This document shows positions 24,710 through 33,932 of a stretch of DNA of 38,665 nucleotides, one piece after another. Origin of the DNA: Acidovorax sp. NB1 (GTDB lineage: Bacteria > Pseudomonadota > Gammaproteobacteria > Burkholderiales > Burkholderiaceae_C); contig NZ_BJHU01000047.1 in NCBI RefSeq assembly GCF_005405905.1, positions 1 to 38,665 on the forward strand, written 5' to 3'. The notes under the pieces were generated by a model, which did no database searches, was not told where the DNA came from, and saw nothing but the letters and a program-made list of their open reading frames with translations. Both the position numbers and the translations under genes were made by a program. Each line of letters opens with the position of its first letter. Positions within the stretch are counted from its first letter, which is position 1.

Positions 24710-25648
24710 CTACAAAAGTTCTACGCCTTTGAGCGTGACAAAGCTCGTCTCCCGCGTCACCTGCACAAAGTCCTGCAGGTACGGCTTGGCCGACAGGCTG
24801 GGCAGGCAGGCAGCATGCAGCTCGCCGCGCAGGCCTTTGTCGCCAGGCCCTGTCGCAATGGGCCGCGCCGTCACATACCCCCGGTCCAGATAGCTCTGCA
24901 CCGCCCACAGCGGCAGCGCCGCCACGCCGCGCCCGCTGGCCACCAGCTGCAGCATGGCCACCGTCAGCTCTGTGGTGCGGCGCGGGGGTCGCACGCCAGC
25001 GGGCTCCAGCACCTGGCGGATCAGGTCCAGCATATCGTCCGGCACTGGGTAGGTGATGATGGTCTGGTCGGCAAAGTCCTGCGCCACCAGGTGCGGCTTG
25101 GCCACCAGCGGGTGCGTGTTGGCCAGCAGCGCGCGGATCTCGAAGCCAAACAGCGCGTGGTAGTCCACGCCCGCCTCGTCACCATCCACCTCCGACACGA
25201 TGGCCACGTCGGCCCGGCCCTGGTGCAGCAGGCCCACCGGGTCGGCGTGGAAGCCGCTCACGATGTCCAGCTCTACCTCGGGCCAGCGGGTGCGAAACGC
25301 GTCCATCGCGGGCATCAGCCAGTCAAAGCAGGTGTGGCATTCCACCGCAATGCGCATCTGCCCGCCCTGCCCCAGCACCAGGCGGGCGATATCGCGCTCG
25401 GCCCCTTCCACCTGCGGCAGCACGGCGTCGGCCAGCGCCAGCAGGCGTTCGCCCACGGCGGTGAACTGGGGCGGCACCGATTTGCGCTCAAACAGCGGCT
25501 GGCCGTAGCGGTCTTCCAGCAGCTTGATCTGGTGCGACAGCGCCGACTGCGTGAGATTGAGCAACTGCGCGGCCCGCACCAGGCTGCCGCTGTCGCGCAG
25601 GGCGACCAGCGTGCGCAGGTGGCGCACTTCCAGAATCGACTGGTTCAT
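24710..25648 (-). CDS. metR: MetR, LysR-type activator of methionine synthesis
   Basis: A 312-residue LysR-family protein, starting MNQSILEVRHLRTLVALRDS with a helix-turn-helix (VRAAQLLNLTQSALSHQIKL). The effector domain contains the MetR-typical VECHTCFDWLMPAMDAFRTR and the segment VDYHALFGFEIRALLANTHP. It is divergent from metE across 108 bp, the arrangement known from enteric bacteria, where homocysteine acts as co-regulator for metE activation. The name rests on both sequence and this context. Confidence 0.92.
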   Translation of the reverse strand: MNQSILEVRHLRTLVALRDSGSLVRAAQLLNLTQSALSHQIKLLEDRYGQPLFERKSVPPQFTAVGERLLALADAVLPQVEGAERDIARLVLGQGGQMRIAVECHTCFDWLMPAMDAFRTRWPEVELDIVSGFHADPVGLLHQGRADVAIVSEVDGDEAGVDYHALFGFEIRALLANTHPLVAKPHLVAQDFADQTIITYPVPDDMLDLIRQVLEPAGVRPPRRTTELTVAMLQLVASGRGVAALPLWAVQSYLDRGYVTARPIATGPGDKGLRGELHAACLPSLSAKPYLQDFVQVTRETSFVTLKGVELL

Positions 25649-25695
25649 TATTAATTTTCAAGTTGATCGACTAAAACTTTCGTTTGAATAATAAA
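25648..25695. promoter_or_regulatory. metR-metE divergent control region
   Basis: An imperfect inverted pair, TTATTAATTTTCAA (25648-25661) and TTTGAATAATAAA (25683-25695), lies between the two starts. No exact TGAA-N5-TTCA site (enteric MetR consensus) was found, so the site assignment is weak. No SAM or cobalamin riboswitch-like structure was recognised in the 108-bp gap. Confidence 0.35.
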
Positions 25696-25756
25696 CGAGC
25701 CCGCGCGACCATTGGTGCCTTCATTGCATTGCTCCATTCAGAAGAAGGAAATCACC

Positions 25757-28150
25757 ATGTCGCTCGCCGCAGTTGCCAAAACCGCCGCCACCCGCCGCCC
25801 CGTGCTCACGCACACCCTGGGCTTTCCGCGCATGGGGGCGCAGCGCGCGCTGAAATTCGCGCTCGAATCCTTCTGGCGCGGCGACAGCACCGAGGCCGAG
25901 TTGCAGGCCACCGCCGCCCAACTGCGCCAGCAACACTGGCAAGCGCAGGCCGATGTGGGCCTGGGATTTGTGACCGTGGGCGACTTTGCGCTGTACGACC
26001 ATGTGGCCAACCATATCCAGCTGCTAGGCTGCGAGCCCGCACGCTTTGGCTTTGATGCTCACACACCCGAATTGGCCCGCTACTTTGCGATGGCGCGGGG
26101 CGTGTCTGCTCAGGCGGCCGACGACCACGCGGGCTGCAGCACCGGTTGCACTGCAAAACACCACACCACCGGCCAGCCCGCGCTGGAGATGACCAAGTGG
26201 TTCGACACCAACTACCACTACCTCGTGCCCGAGTTCAGCGCCCACACCCAGTTCCACCTGGCCAGCGAGCGCCTGTTTGCCGAAGTGGCCGAGGCCCAGG
26301 CGCTGGGCCACCGCGTCAAGGCCGTGCTGCTGGGGCCGCTGAGCTTTTTGTGGCTGGGCAAATCCAAAACGGCGGGTTTTGACCGGTTAAGCCTGCTGGA
26401 ATCGCTGTTGCCGGTGTACGAAGCCGTGCTGGCGCGCCTGAAGGCCCAGGGCGTGGAATGGGTGCAGATCGACGAGCCCATCCTGGGCCTGGACTTGCCC
26501 GATGCGTGGCGCCACGCCTTTGAGCCCAGCTACTGGCAACTGGCGCGCAGCGCGCCCAAGCTGCTGCTGGCCACCTACTTCTCGCCCCTGGCCGAAAACC
26601 TGCGCCTGGCCTGCCAGCTGCCCGTGGCGGGGTTGCATGTGGATGCCGTGCGCGCACCCGACGAACTGGTGGGCGTGGCCGACTGGCTGCCCTCGCACAA
26701 GGTGCTGTCGGTGGGCATCGTGGACGGCCGCAACATCTGGCGCACCGACCTGGATGCGGCTCTGCAAAAGCTGCGCCCCGTCGCCGACAAGCACCAGGGC
26801 GAACTGTGGCTGGCGCCGTCGTGCTCGCTGCTGCATGTGCCGTTCAGCCTACATGCCGAGACGCGGCTGGATGCCGAGGTGAAGTCCTGGCTGGCGTTTG
26901 CGGTGGAAAAACTCGATGAGCTGCGCGTGCTCGCCACCGCCTTGTCGCAGGGCGAAGCAGCGGTGGACGACGAACTGCACGCCGCCCGCACCGCCCTGGC
27001 CGCCCGCCGCGCCAGCCCGCGCGTGCACCGCGCCACCGTGGTCGCGCGCATTGCGGCCGCCGCACCGGGCGCCGACCAGCGCGCCAGCGCCTTCCCTGCC
27101 CGGCAAAAGGCCCAGCGAGCAAAGCTGAAGCTGCCGCTGCTGCCCACCACCACCATCGGCTCGTTCCCACAGACGGCAGAGATCCGCGCGGCCCGCGCCG
27201 CCTTCAAGCGCGGTGCGCTAGACGCCGCCCACTACCAACAGAAGATGGAGGCGGAAATTGCCCTGGCAGTGCGCAAGCAGGAAGCGCTGGGCATTGATGT
27301 GCTGGTGCACGGCGAGGCCGAGCGCAACGACATGGTCGAATACTTTGGCGAGCAGCTCGACGGCTTTGCCTTCACCGCCAACGGCTGGGTGCAAAGCTAT
27401 GGCTCGCGCTGCGTGAAGCCGCCCATCATCTACGGCGACGTGGCCCGCCCCGCGCCCATGACGGTGGCCTGGACGCAGTACGCCCAGAGCCTGACGCCCA
27501 AGCCCATGAAGGGCATGCTCACCGGCCCCATCACCATCCTGCAGTGGAGCTTTGTGCGTGACGACCAGCCCCGCGCCACCACGGCCGACCAGATCGCCTG
27601 GGCCATCCGCGACGAGGTGTGCGACCTGGAGGCCGCAGGCATCGCCATCATCCAGATCGACGAGCCCGCCATCCGCGAGGGCCTGCCGCTGCGCCGCGCG
27701 GGGTGGAAGAGCTACCTGGACCGCGCCACCCGCGCCTTCCGCATCAGTGCCAGCGGCGTGCGCAACGACACGCAGATCCACACCCACATGTGCTACAGCG
27801 AATTCAACGACATCCTGCCCGCCATCGCAGCCATGGATGCCGATGTGATCACGATTGAAACGAGCCGGTCGGACATGGAGCTGCTGCAAGGGTTCGGTGA
27901 TTTCCGCTACCCCAACGAGATCGGCCCCGGCGTGTACGACATCCACTCGCCCCGCGTGCCCGGCGTGCAGGAGATGGCCGCGCTGCTCGAAAAAGCCGCC
28001 GAGGTCGTGCCCGTGGAGCACCTGTGGGTGAACCCCGACTGCGGCCTCAAGACCCGGGGCTGGCCCGAGACCGAGGCCGCACTGCGCCACATGGTGCAGG
28101 CCGCGCAGGCCGTGCGTGAGCGGTTGCAGGAAGAAGCAGCGCTGGCCTGA
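25757..28150 (+). CDS. metE: MetE, cobalamin-independent methionine synthase
   Basis: Transfers a methyl group from methyltetrahydropteroyltri-glutamate to homocysteine, the last step of methionine synthesis, without vitamin B12. A 797-residue enzyme of normal length with two homologous barrels. The N-terminal one starts at [20 protein letters not shown], the C-terminal one at [18 protein letters not shown]. Catalytic zinc ligands are visible in [11 protein letters not shown] (His, Cys), in the following [14 protein letters not shown] (Glu) and in [11 protein letters not shown] (Cys). The start is set by AAGAAGGAA. An insert with His/Cys ([20 protein letters not shown]) in the N-terminal barrel is unusual and could be an extra metal-contacting loop. 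Confidence 0.96.
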   Translation: MSLAAVAKTAATRRPVLTHTLGFPRMGAQRALKFALESFWRGDSTEAELQATAAQLRQQHWQAQADVGLGFVTVGDFALYDHVANHIQLLGCEPARFGFDAHTPELARYFAMARGVSAQAADDHAGCSTGCTAKHHTTGQPALEMTKWFDTNYHYLVPEFSAHTQFHLASERLFAEVAEAQALGHRVKAVLLGPLSFLWLGKSKTAGFDRLSLLESLLPVYEAVLARLKAQGVEWVQIDEPILGLDLPDAWRHAFEPSYWQLARSAPKLLLATYFSPLAENLRLACQLPVAGLHVDAVRAPDELVGVADWLPSHKVLSVGIVDGRNIWRTDLDAALQKLRPVADKHQGELWLAPSCSLLHVPFSLHAETRLDAEVKSWLAFAVEKLDELRVLATALSQGEAAVDDELHAARTALAARRASPRVHRATVVARIAAAAPGADQRASAFPARQKAQRAKLKLPLLPTTTIGSFPQTAEIRAARAAFKRGALDAAHYQQKMEAEIALAVRKQEALGIDVLVHGEAERNDMVEYFGEQLDGFAFTANGWVQSYGSRCVKPPIIYGDVARPAPMTVAWTQYAQSLTPKPMKGMLTGPITILQWSFVRDDQPRATTADQIAWAIRDEVCDLEAAGIAIIQIDEPAIREGLPLRRAGWKSYLDRATRAFRISASGVRNDTQIHTHMCYSEFNDILPAIAAMDADVITIETSRSDMELLQGFGDFRYPNEIGPGVYDIHSPRVPGVQEMAALLEKAAEVVPVEHLWVNPDCGLKTRGWPETEAALRHMVQAAQAVRERLQEEAALA

Positions 28151-28163
28151 TCGCTTCCGAAAC

Positions 28164-29117
28164 TCAGCCTGCAGCGCGCTTCATCTCGGCCAGTTTCATC
28201 AGCACCTGCAGCGCGTGGTTCAGCGACGTCGGCACCCCCAGTGCGGCGCCGCGCTTGACCACATAACCGTTCAGGTGGTCAATCTCGGTGGGTTTGCCCC
28301 GCGCCAGGTCCTGCGCGGTGGACGAATACTGGCTGGGCATGGTGCTGGCAATGCCGCGCACCGCCGCCTGCACATCGCCCGGAATCGTCACCCCATCGGC
28401 CGACGCCACGGCCAGGCATTCGGCCACGATGTCGGCAATCACCTGCGTCACGCCAGGCACCTGCACCAGCGGGCCATAGGGCTGCTGCGACAGGGCCGAC
28501 AGCGCGTTGTAGGCGCTGTTGAGCACCAGCTTGGCCCAGAGCGCGCCGCGTACGTTGTCTGACACCTGGGTGGGAATGCCTGCCGCCGTGAGCTGCCGGG
28601 CCACCGCGTCGCTGCGCGGCGAAGGCGCAATCACCAGCTCGCCCCGGCCATGGTGCACCACATGCCCCGCGCCGCCCATGGCGGTGGCGACATAGACCAC
28701 GGCGGCGGCCACGGGGGTGCTGGCGTCCAGCACGGCGCGCACGCGCTCGTCGTTGTCCACGCCGTTTTGCAAGGTCAACACCAGCGTGCCGGGGGCCAGG
28801 TGCGGGCGCATCTGCTGCGCGGCGTCTTCCGAATCGGACGACTTCACGCAGAACAGCACTACGTCCGCGCCGTGCACCGCGCTGGGCTCGGTGCTGGCCG
28901 CCAAGGGCACCTGCACATCCATCGTCGCCGTCTGCAGCCGCAGCCCATGGTCGCGCACAGCCAGCACATGGGCGGGCCGCCCGATGAGCGTGACGGCGTG
29001 GCCCGCGCGGGCCAGCAGGGCGCCAAAGTAGCAGCCCACGGCGCCCGCGCCCATGACGGCGAAACGCAATGCTGGGGTGGTGGAATCAGGGTCAGGGATT
29101 GGTGCGGACTCGGTCAT
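28164..29117 (-). CDS. 2-dehydropantoate 2-reductase (ketopantoate reductase) family protein
   Basis: A 317-residue NADPH-dependent oxidoreductase. The Rossmann motif [20 protein letters not shown] follows a short acidic leader, then [17 protein letters not shown] (family Asn) and [20 protein letters not shown] (family Lys and Asn). The C-terminal [20 protein letters not shown] is the conserved substrate-binding segment. PanE makes pantoate for coenzyme A synthesis, but Burkholderiales carry several paralogues with other ketoacid substrates, so I give no symbol. The start MTESAPIP is chosen; MRSPLFLL 48 bp earlier is possible. It is convergent with metE, with a 13-bp gap. Confidence 0.88.
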   Translation of the reverse strand: MTESAPIPDPDSTTPALRFAVMGAGAVGCYFGALLARAGHAVTLIGRPAHVLAVRDHGLRLQTATMDVQVPLAASTEPSAVHGADVVLFCVKSSDSEDAAQQMRPHLAPGTLVLTLQNGVDNDERVRAVLDASTPVAAAVVYVATAMGGAGHVVHHGRGELVIAPSPRSDAVARQLTAAGIPTQVSDNVRGALWAKLVLNSAYNALSALSQQPYGPLVQVPGVTQVIADIVAECLAVASADGVTIPGDVQAAVRGIASTMPSQYSSTAQDLARGKPTEIDHLNGYVVKRGAALGVPTSLNHALQVLMKLAEMKRAAG

Positions 29118-29228
29118 GGCGCGCTCTGCAGGTGGGTGCAGCAGGAGGAACAACGGTGAACGCATGGTATCGCCCGAAAACCCTGCGGTGAGGCCCCTGG
29201 CCTTCCGCGTCCGTTGCAACACCACCCT

Positions 29229-29251
29229 GATTGGCGCAAAATGCGCCAATC
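29229..29251 (+). promoter_or_regulatory. Perfect palindrome before the ParD-like/zeta pair
   Basis: GATTGGCGCA and TGCGCCAATC are separated by AAA. The palindrome ends 1 base before the ribosome-binding site AGGAGA and 12 bp before the antitoxin's ATG. This is the expected place for autoregulation by a toxin-antitoxin complex. Confidence 0.8.
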
Positions 29252-29262
29252 AGGAGATCGCC

Positions 29263-29604
29263 ATGTCAGCCACCGCCTTTTCTTCCGTCAAGCTGCCCGC
29301 CCACCTGGTGGAGCAGGCCCGCCAGGCCGCGCAGCCCATGCGCCGTTCGGTGGCCAGCCAGATTGAATACTGGGCCACGCTGGGCCAGATCGTGGAACAC
29401 ACGGGCCTGAGCGTGCAAGAGGCACGCAGCGCCATCGAGCAGTACGAAGCCGCCGCCGCGCGCACGGCCGCCCTGGCCGCCCCCACGTCGGTGGACGCCC
29501 TCACCGCCCGCCTGCTGGCCGCACAAACACGCGGCACCCTGGCCCAGCGGGTGCGCGAGGTGGTGCAGGAGAACCAGGCCAAAGCGGCCACCTCTGTCGC
29601 CTGA
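29263..29604 (+). CDS. ParD-like antitoxin
   Basis: A 113-residue protein. The N-terminal part SSVKLPAHLVEQARQAAQPM, then RRSVASQIEYWATLGQIVE, matches the ParD-like antitoxin family, a ribbon-helix-helix-type fold for DNA binding. An Ala-rich C-terminal helical part (ARTAALAAPTSVDALTARLL) would wrap the toxin. AGGAGA lies 6 bp before the start. The toxin gene begins 7 bp after its stop, and a perfect palindrome covers the promoter. Binding of the antitoxin to that palindrome is inferred. Confidence 0.85.
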   Translation: MSATAFSSVKLPAHLVEQARQAAQPMRRSVASQIEYWATLGQIVEHTGLSVQEARSAIEQYEAAAARTAALAAPTSVDALTARLLAAQTRGTLAQRVREVVQENQAKAATSVA

Positions 29605-29610
29605 CACTGC

Positions 29611-30258
29611 ATGGTGGCCTCCGCACGGCAGCCTTCTCCGCCGTCCCGCCAGAACACGCCACCCCGCTGGTTCCATCTGCTGGCGGGTCCGAACGGCGCG
29701 GGCAAGTCCACGCTGTACCGCGCCCTGGTGCGCGAGGGCATCCTGGGCCCGCCGCTGGAGTTTGTGAACGCCGATCTGTACGAACAGGCGCACCTTCAGC
29801 ACATGGCAGATCCCGAAGCCCGGTCCGAGGCCGCCCGCCAATGGGCAGACAACCGCCGTGCCACCCTGCTGCGCGAAGGCGCCGACTTCGCCAGCGAAAC
29901 CGTGTTTTCGCACCCTTCCAAACTGGCGCTCATCGAAGAAGCTCAGCGCTGCGGCTATACGGTGGCGCTCTACATCGTGGCGCTGGACGACCCGGCCCGG
30001 CTGCTCGCCCGCGTAACGCAGCGCGTGCGCGAAGGCGGGCACCCCGTGCCGCCCGAACGCATCCTGGCCCGCTACCCGCGCACCATGGACAACCTGGCCC
30101 AGGCCGTGCGGCAAGCGGATGTGTCGTATCTGTATGACGCCGCCGAGGCGACCGGCACCAACGCCGGGCCGCAACTGGTGGCCGTGTGCTCGCCCAACAA
30201 CGTCACTCCCCTGGCCCAGCCGCTGCCCGCCTGGGCGCAGCGCCTGACCGGGAAATAA
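29611..30258 (+). CDS. Zeta-type toxin kinase
   Basis: A 215-residue P-loop protein. Walker A is in LLAGPNGAGKSTLYRAL (about 23-39), followed by FVNADLYEQA (substrate-binding Asp) and the family segment DFASETVFSHPSKLALIEEA. The arginine-rich lid is at RLLARVTQRVREGGHPVPPE, with the catalytic-lid follow-up RILARYPRTMDNL. Zeta toxins phosphorylate UDP-N-acetylglucosamine and block wall synthesis; PezT and zeta are the best-known members. The protein has no signal peptide and is cytosolic. It is the second gene of the ParD-like/zeta operon. A non-toxic P-loop kinase is an alternative, but the gene order argues against it. Confidence 0.85.
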   Translation: MVASARQPSPPSRQNTPPRWFHLLAGPNGAGKSTLYRALVREGILGPPLEFVNADLYEQAHLQHMADPEARSEAARQWADNRRATLLREGADFASETVFSHPSKLALIEEAQRCGYTVALYIVALDDPARLLARVTQRVREGGHPVPPERILARYPRTMDNLAQAVRQADVSYLYDAAEATGTNAGPQLVAVCSPNNVTPLAQPLPAWAQRLTGK

Positions 30259-30364
30259 CCGGCAGGGTTGCGCCAGCTCCCGGGCGGCTGCTGCAACAAC
30301 AGCGCCCCTCCACAGCCACATTCATGTGCCAAATGTGGCCCCACCGCCCGCCAGCATTCACAGT

Positions 30365-30384
30365 TAGCTATATTTTGTATAGCA
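30365..30384. repeat. Dispersed intergenic repeat TAGC...ATAGC, copy 3
   Basis: TAGCTATATTTTGTATAGCA lies in the 212-bp gap before the marR gene. It is the most symmetric of the four copies (TAGCTATA/TATAGC). Nothing else in the 30259-30364 stretch is recognised. Confidence 0.55.
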
Positions 30385-30435
30385 ATTCATCTCGGTAAAA
30401 ACCCTGTACGCATCACGGTCGTTAACTGATTGCCA

Positions 30436-30450
30436 AGACAATCATTGTCT
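30436..30450 (+). promoter_or_regulatory. MarR-type operator palindrome
   Basis: AGACAAT-C-ATTGTCT is a perfect 7-bp inverted repeat ending 20 bp before the marR ATG. It has the size and place of a MarR autoregulatory operator. Confidence 0.7.
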
Positions 30451-30470
30451 AGTCAATTAAATTCACGCTC

Positions 30471-30989
30471 ATGACTTCCCCCGCCTCCCCACCTTTGCCC
30501 ACCGGCACGGGCTTCTACAGCGCCAGCCAGCTTGAGCCCGAAAACAGCGTGGGCTACCTGATGCGCAAGGTGATGACCTCCATCCGCACCCAGGCCGATG
30601 CACAACTGGCGCTGCACGACCTGACCTATGCGCAGTGGCTGCCGCTGTTCAAGATTTCGCTGTGCTCCCAGACCACGGTGGCCAGCCTGGCGCGCGACCT
30701 GGAGACCGACCCGGCCTCCATGACCCGCGCGCTCGACCGGCTGGAGGCCAAGGGCCTGGTGGCGCGCCAGCGCTCCACCACCGACCGCCGCGTGGTGCAA
30801 CTGGCGCTCACGCCCGAAGGCCAGGCCGCCGCCGCCAAGGTGCCGCCCGTGTTGGCCGACGTGCTCAACGGCCACCTGAGCGACTTCAGCCCCGACGAAT
30901 GGCAACTGCTGCTGCGCCTGCTGCGCCGCATGCTGGCCAACGGCGAGGCGCTGCGCCAGCAGCGCGGCGCCGAAGCCAATGCCGACTGA
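30471..30989 (+). CDS. MarR-family repressor of the efflux operon
   Basis: A 172-residue protein. The winged helix-turn-helix is at about 60-120 (TVASLARDLETDPASMTRAL, then DRLEAKGLVARQRSTTDRRV), with the Asp-Arg-Arg wing. The dimerisation helices are at both ends. It is the first gene of the operon with an outer-membrane factor, an EmrA-type adaptor and an EmrB-type MFS pump, an arrangement like emrRAB. A small aromatic or phenolic ligand would relieve repression; the specific ligand is unknown. Confidence 0.92.
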   Translation: MTSPASPPLPTGTGFYSASQLEPENSVGYLMRKVMTSIRTQADAQLALHDLTYAQWLPLFKISLCSQTTVASLARDLETDPASMTRALDRLEAKGLVARQRSTTDRRVVQLALTPEGQAAAAKVPPVLADVLNGHLSDFSPDEWQLLLRLLRRMLANGEALRQQRGAEANAD

Positions 30990-31053
30990 AGCAACGCCCC
31001 GCGCCCAACTCCGTTTCCCTCCACACAACACCCAAAACCATCTGGAGAACCCC

Positions 31054-32529
31054 GTGAATTCCACCACTCCCCAGCCCTCCACCCGTTTAGCCCTGGCCGC
31101 GCATTTCGCTGTGTCGGCCCTGGCCCTGGCCGCCGCCCTGGTACTGGTGGGCTGCGCTAGCCCCGGCCCGGCCCACACCCCACTCGCACAAACCACGCCG
31201 TCGGCCGTGGGCCTGAATGCCGCAGCCACCGACACCGTGGCCCCCAGCCAGTGGTGGACCACGCTGGGCGATGTGCAGCTCAACACCCTGATCGACCAAG
31301 CCCTGCAAGGCAGCCCCAGCCTGGCCGTGAGCCGCGCCCGGCTGGAGCAGGCTGTGGCGCTGAGCCAGGTGCGCGAAGCCGCCAACGGCCCCCAAGCCAC
31401 CCTGGGCGTGGACGCCACCCGCCAGCGCTACACCGCCAACGGCCTGGTGCCCGCGCCGGTAGCAGGCAACACCTACAACAGCGGCACCGTGCAAGCCAGC
31501 CTGAGCTGGTCGCCCGACTTCTTCGGCCAGCATGCCGCCGAGCTGCAAGCCGCCCTGGGCCAGGCCCGCGCCGCCCAAGCCGATGCAGCAGCCGCCGCCA
31601 ACACCCTGGCCGCCCAGGTGGGCCGCAGCTACGTGGCCCTGGCCCGGCTGGTGGCCCAGCGCGATGTGGCCGTGCGTGCGCTGGAGCAGCGGCAAGAACA
31701 AAGCAAGCTCACCCAAGAGCGCACTGCCGCGGGCCTCGATAGCCAGGTCGAGCTGACCCAGGCCCAAGGTGCCGTGCCCGATGCCCGCACCCAGATCGAA
31801 GCGCTGGACGAGCAGATCACCCTGGGCCGCCGCCAGCTGGCCGTGCTGACCGGCCAGGCGCCCGACGCCCTGCCCCAGCTCACGCCCCGCCTTGCCGCGC
31901 TGCAACCCACCGCTGTGCCCGAGGTGCTGGGCGCCGACCTGCTAGGCCGCCGCCCCGATGTGGTGGCCGCCCGCTGGCGTGTGGAGGCTGCAACGCAGGG
32001 CGTGAACAGCGCGCGCAGCGAGTTCTATCCCAACATCAACATCGGCGCGTTCATCGGCCTGAACTCGCTGGGGCTGGACCGGCTGTTCAACGGCAGCTCG
32101 CGCCAGATGGGCGTGACGCCTGCGCTGCGCCTGCCGATCTTTGATGGGGGCCGCCTGCGCGCCCAGCTGGGCGGCCGCGCTGCCGAGCTGGACATGGCCA
32201 TCGCCCAGTACAACGGCGCCGTGCTCGATGCGGTGAAGGAAGCGGGCGACGCCGTGGCCTCCATCCAGTCGCTTACCCGCCAGCAGGCGCTGCAGGACGA
32301 AGCCGTGGCCAGTGCCGAAAAAGCCTACCGCTTTGCGCAGGAGCGCTACCGCGCGGGCCTGGGCAACTACCTGGTGGTGCTCTCCACCGAAAGCCAGGTG
32401 CTGGCCCAGCGCCGCCTGGCCGTGGACTTGCGGGCGCGCCAGTTGGACACACGCCTGGTGCTGATGAAGGCTCTGGGCGGCGGCTGGACCGATGACACGG
32501 CTGTGCTGCACACCGCCGCAGCGCAATGA
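31054..32529 (+). CDS. NodT-type outer-membrane factor lipoprotein of the efflux system
   Basis: A 491-residue OprM/NodT-type channel of the outer membrane. A lipoprotein signal ends at VLVGC. Two homologous beta-barrel/coiled-coil halves follow (QWWTTLGDVQLNTLIDQALQ; later LGADLLGRRPDVVAARWRVE and ARSEFYPNINIGAFIGLNSL). The closing GLGNYLVVLSTESQVLAQRR is typical of the family. The start is GTG with TGGAGA 7 bp upstream; an ATG at 30979 overlapping marR is an alternative. It forms the exit duct for the adaptor and pump encoded next. Confidence 0.9.
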   Translation: MNSTTPQPSTRLALAAHFAVSALALAAALVLVGCASPGPAHTPLAQTTPSAVGLNAAATDTVAPSQWWTTLGDVQLNTLIDQALQGSPSLAVSRARLEQAVALSQVREAANGPQATLGVDATRQRYTANGLVPAPVAGNTYNSGTVQASLSWSPDFFGQHAAELQAALGQARAAQADAAAAANTLAAQVGRSYVALARLVAQRDVAVRALEQRQEQSKLTQERTAAGLDSQVELTQAQGAVPDARTQIEALDEQITLGRRQLAVLTGQAPDALPQLTPRLAALQPTAVPEVLGADLLGRRPDVVAARWRVEAATQGVNSARSEFYPNINIGAFIGLNSLGLDRLFNGSSRQMGVTPALRLPIFDGGRLRAQLGGRAAELDMAIAQYNGAVLDAVKEAGDAVASIQSLTRQQALQDEAVASAEKAYRFAQERYRAGLGNYLVVLSTESQVLAQRRLAVDLRARQLDTRLVLMKALGGGWTDDTAVLHTAAAQ

Positions 32530-32593
32530 CCGTGCCCGCCGCACCGTATCCATTCAAAAACACATAACAACACATTCCAGAAAGACCACTGTC

Positions 32594-33916
32594 ATGACCG
32601 CCAACAGCGAACCCCTCACCGCCACCGAAGCCAACACCGCCCGCCGCCGGGGCCTCACCCTTATCGCAGTCGCCGTGGCGATCGCTGCCGTCGGCTGGGG
32701 CGGCTGGCACTGGGCCAACGGCCGCCATGTGGAGACCACCGACAACGCCTACGTGGCGGGCAACGTGGTGCAGATCACGCCGCAGATCGGCGGCACCGTG
32801 GTGTCCATCGGTGCGGACGACACCGACTACGTGAAGGCCGGGCAACTGCTGGTCAAGCTCGACCCCGCCGACGCCCGCGTGGCGCTGGAACAGGCAGAAG
32901 CCCAGCTCGCCCAGACCGTGCGCGAAGTGCGCACGCTGTATGCCAACAACGCCACGCTGAAGGCGCAGGTCAGCCTGCGCAGCGCCGACCTGGCCCGCGC
33001 CCAGGCCGACGCCGCCCGCATGCAGGACGACGTGAACCGCCGCGCCCCGCTGACCGCCAGCGGCGCCGTGGGCAAGGAAGAGTTCCAGCACGCCACGGCC
33101 CAGTTGGCGGCCGCCAAGAGCACCGTGGCCGCCGCCCAGTCGGCCGTGCTGGCCGCACAAGAACAACTGGCCGCCAGCCAGACGCAGACCGAAGGCACCT
33201 CCATCGAACAGCACCCCAACGTGCAGCGCGCTTCGGCCCGCGTGCGCGAGGCCTACCTGGCCGTGCAACGCGCCCAGCTGGTCGCCCCGCTGGACGGCCA
33301 CGTGGCCAAGCGCGGCGTGCAGGTGGGCCAGCGTGTGCAGGCGGGCGCCCCGCTGATGACGCTGGTTCCCCTGAACGACCTGTGGGTGGACGCGAACTTC
33401 AAGGAAAGCCAGCTCAAGACCCTGCGCATCGGCCAACCGGCCGAGTTGGAAGCCGATGTGTACGGCACCAAGGTCACCTACCACGGCACCGTGACGGGCC
33501 TGGGCGCGGGCACCGGCGCTGCGTTTGCACTGCTGCCCGCACAAAACGCCACCGGCAACTGGATCAAGGTGGTGCAGCGCGTGCCCGTGCGCATTGCCCT
33601 GGACCCCAAGGAGGTCGCCGAGCATCCGCTGCGTGTGGGCCTGTCGATGGAAGTCAAGGTGAACACGGCCGACCAAAGTGGCAAGACCCTGGCCGACACC
33701 CAGCGCACCACGCCCGTGGCCGCCACTGCAGTGTTTGATGCGCAGTTCAAGGCCGCCGACGACGAAGTGGCACACATCATCGCCGCCAACCTGGGCCGCA
33801 GCGGCAAGGCGGCCGTGGCCGTGGCATCGCCCAAGGTGGGCAAAGCGCCCGCACAAAGCCAGCAACATGCCTCGGCCCCTGTGGCCTCGGCAGTGCAGTC
33901 GCCTGTGGTGCAGTGA
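32594..33916 (+). CDS. EmrA/HlyD-type periplasmic adaptor
   Basis: A 440-residue membrane-fusion protein. One N-terminal membrane helix (GLTLIAVAVAIAAVGWGGWH) is followed by TTDNAYVAGNVVQITPQIGG, the EmrA-type start of the lipoyl domain. An Ala-rich coiled-coil hairpin follows at about 95-215, then the second lipoyl half (LVAPLDGHVAKRGVQVGQRV) and beta-barrel parts (WVDANFKESQLKTLRIGQPA). A long Ala/Lys-rich tail extends about 70 residues beyond the usual EmrA end, which is odd. It bridges the MFS pump and the outer-membrane factor. Confidence 0.92.
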   Translation: MTANSEPLTATEANTARRRGLTLIAVAVAIAAVGWGGWHWANGRHVETTDNAYVAGNVVQITPQIGGTVVSIGADDTDYVKAGQLLVKLDPADARVALEQAEAQLAQTVREVRTLYANNATLKAQVSLRSADLARAQADAARMQDDVNRRAPLTASGAVGKEEFQHATAQLAAAKSTVAAAQSAVLAAQEQLAASQTQTEGTSIEQHPNVQRASARVREAYLAVQRAQLVAPLDGHVAKRGVQVGQRVQAGAPLMTLVPLNDLWVDANFKESQLKTLRIGQPAELEADVYGTKVTYHGTVTGLGAGTGAAFALLPAQNATGNWIKVVQRVPVRIALDPKEVAEHPLRVGLSMEVKVNTADQSGKTLADTQRTTPVAATAVFDAQFKAADDEVAHIIAANLGRSGKAAVAVASPKVGKAPAQSQQHASAPVASAVQSPVVQ

Positions 33917-33932
33917 ACAGGGTGCGTAGAGC

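Noticed and set aside
25649..25756. Possible SAM or cobalamin riboswitch before metE
   Set aside because: The leader is too short (108 bp shared with metR), and no conserved riboswitch core was seen. MetR control is the simpler explanation.
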